Shown: positions 63,914 through 64,000 of the stretch, piece by piece
Layout of the letters: each line of letters starts with the position of its first letter
Numbering within the stretch: position 1 is the stretch's first letter
Source: Rubritalea tangerina
GTDB taxonomy: Bacteria > Verrucomicrobiota > Verrucomicrobiia > Verrucomicrobiales > Akkermansiaceae
Length of the DNA stretch: 64,000 nucleotides
Assembly: GCF_042683245.1 (NCBI RefSeq)
Contig: NZ_JBHUJB010000020.1
Span: 31,875-95,874 of the forward strand
Direction: 5' to 3'
Position numbers and translations under genes: made by a program
The notes under the pieces: generated by a model
Told to the model about the DNA's origin: nothing
What the model saw: only the letters and a program-made list of their open reading frames with translations
The model's database searches: none

Positions 63914-64000
63914 CCCATGCGCGTTCACTTAAGCGTAACTGATTGAAAATAAGTAAATAAAAAGCTTGCAAAGGTGAGTCAGTCGGCATGCTTGGTATGT

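Overview
The window reads as chromosomal DNA of a Verrucomicrobiota bacterium, probably a marine or polysaccharide-using Verrucomicrobiaceae/Rubritalea-like lineage. This is inferred from gene content: three short secreted proteins with PEP-CTERM sorting tails, a formylglycine sulfatase, a ThuA/beta-propeller/cytochrome c protein of the Planctomycetes-Verrucomicrobia type, a eukaryotic-type (GSII) glutamine synthetase, and weak or absent Shine-Dalgarno sequences. No rRNA, tRNA, CRISPR array, prophage or transposase gene was recognised. By eye the + strand is rich in G and T throughout, whichever strand a gene is on, while about two thirds of the genes lie on the minus strand.

Layout. 1-8.3 kb: a frameshifted DUF4437 gene, a SnoaL-like gene, purU, a PEP-CTERM protein, an orphan protein, a small beta-barrel and leuS. 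8.6-12.1 kb: an ExbB-ExbD-ExbD-large coiled-coil protein operon. 12.2-24.4 kb: a GYF-domain membrane protein, a giant MscS channel, a LamB-type porin with an MFS sugar porter, a sulfatase, argH, a XylR-like regulator and a PEP-CTERM LamG protein. 24.7-32.2 kb: a ThuA/dehydrogenase/cytochrome c protein, another PEP-CTERM LamG protein, an AraC regulator, a PEP-hydrolase-like TIM barrel and a SurA-like foldase. 33-39 kb: mfd, DUF1653, an AraC regulator, a candidate structured RNA and glnA. 39.2-43.7 kb: a compact minus-strand run (His-rich membrane protein, metal ABC ATPase and permease, CrcB, miniature kinase, PP2C), with trpF upstream. 43.8-50.8 kb: two lipoproteins, then a five-gene tripartite ABC export operon. 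50.8-64 kb: queA, a glycoside hydrolase-glycosyltransferase fusion, a TRIC channel, pyk, a sigma-54 activator, uppS, a frameshifted glpK, a HIT protein, prfB with its programmed frameshift, and a BlaI/M56-peptidase pair divergent from a lipoprotein gene.

The most notable discovery is a family of 204-206 bp non-autonomous, MITE-like elements (3276-3481, 24503-24708, 32627-32830). They have about 30 bp terminal inverted repeats, flanking TTA direct repeats (one of them degenerate), and a central hairpin whose stem sequence differs completely between copies while base pairing is kept. Two copies sit exactly at the TAA stop codon of the neighbouring minus-strand gene. The third splits a small coding sequence; removing the element plus one TTA restores a single 131-residue reading frame.

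Other candidates for new biology are the ExbB/ExbD-linked protein that may replace TonB, the metal ABC importer that lacks a binding protein but carries a His-rich anchored protein and a kinase/phosphatase pair, the export operon at 45.6-50.8 kb, and the BlaI-type operator pair controlling a lipoprotein. Several frame disruptions at homopolymers or short repeats (DUF4437 A5, glpK G9, a PEP-CTERM signal peptide) may be sequencing errors, gene decay or phase variation; the sequence alone cannot say which.
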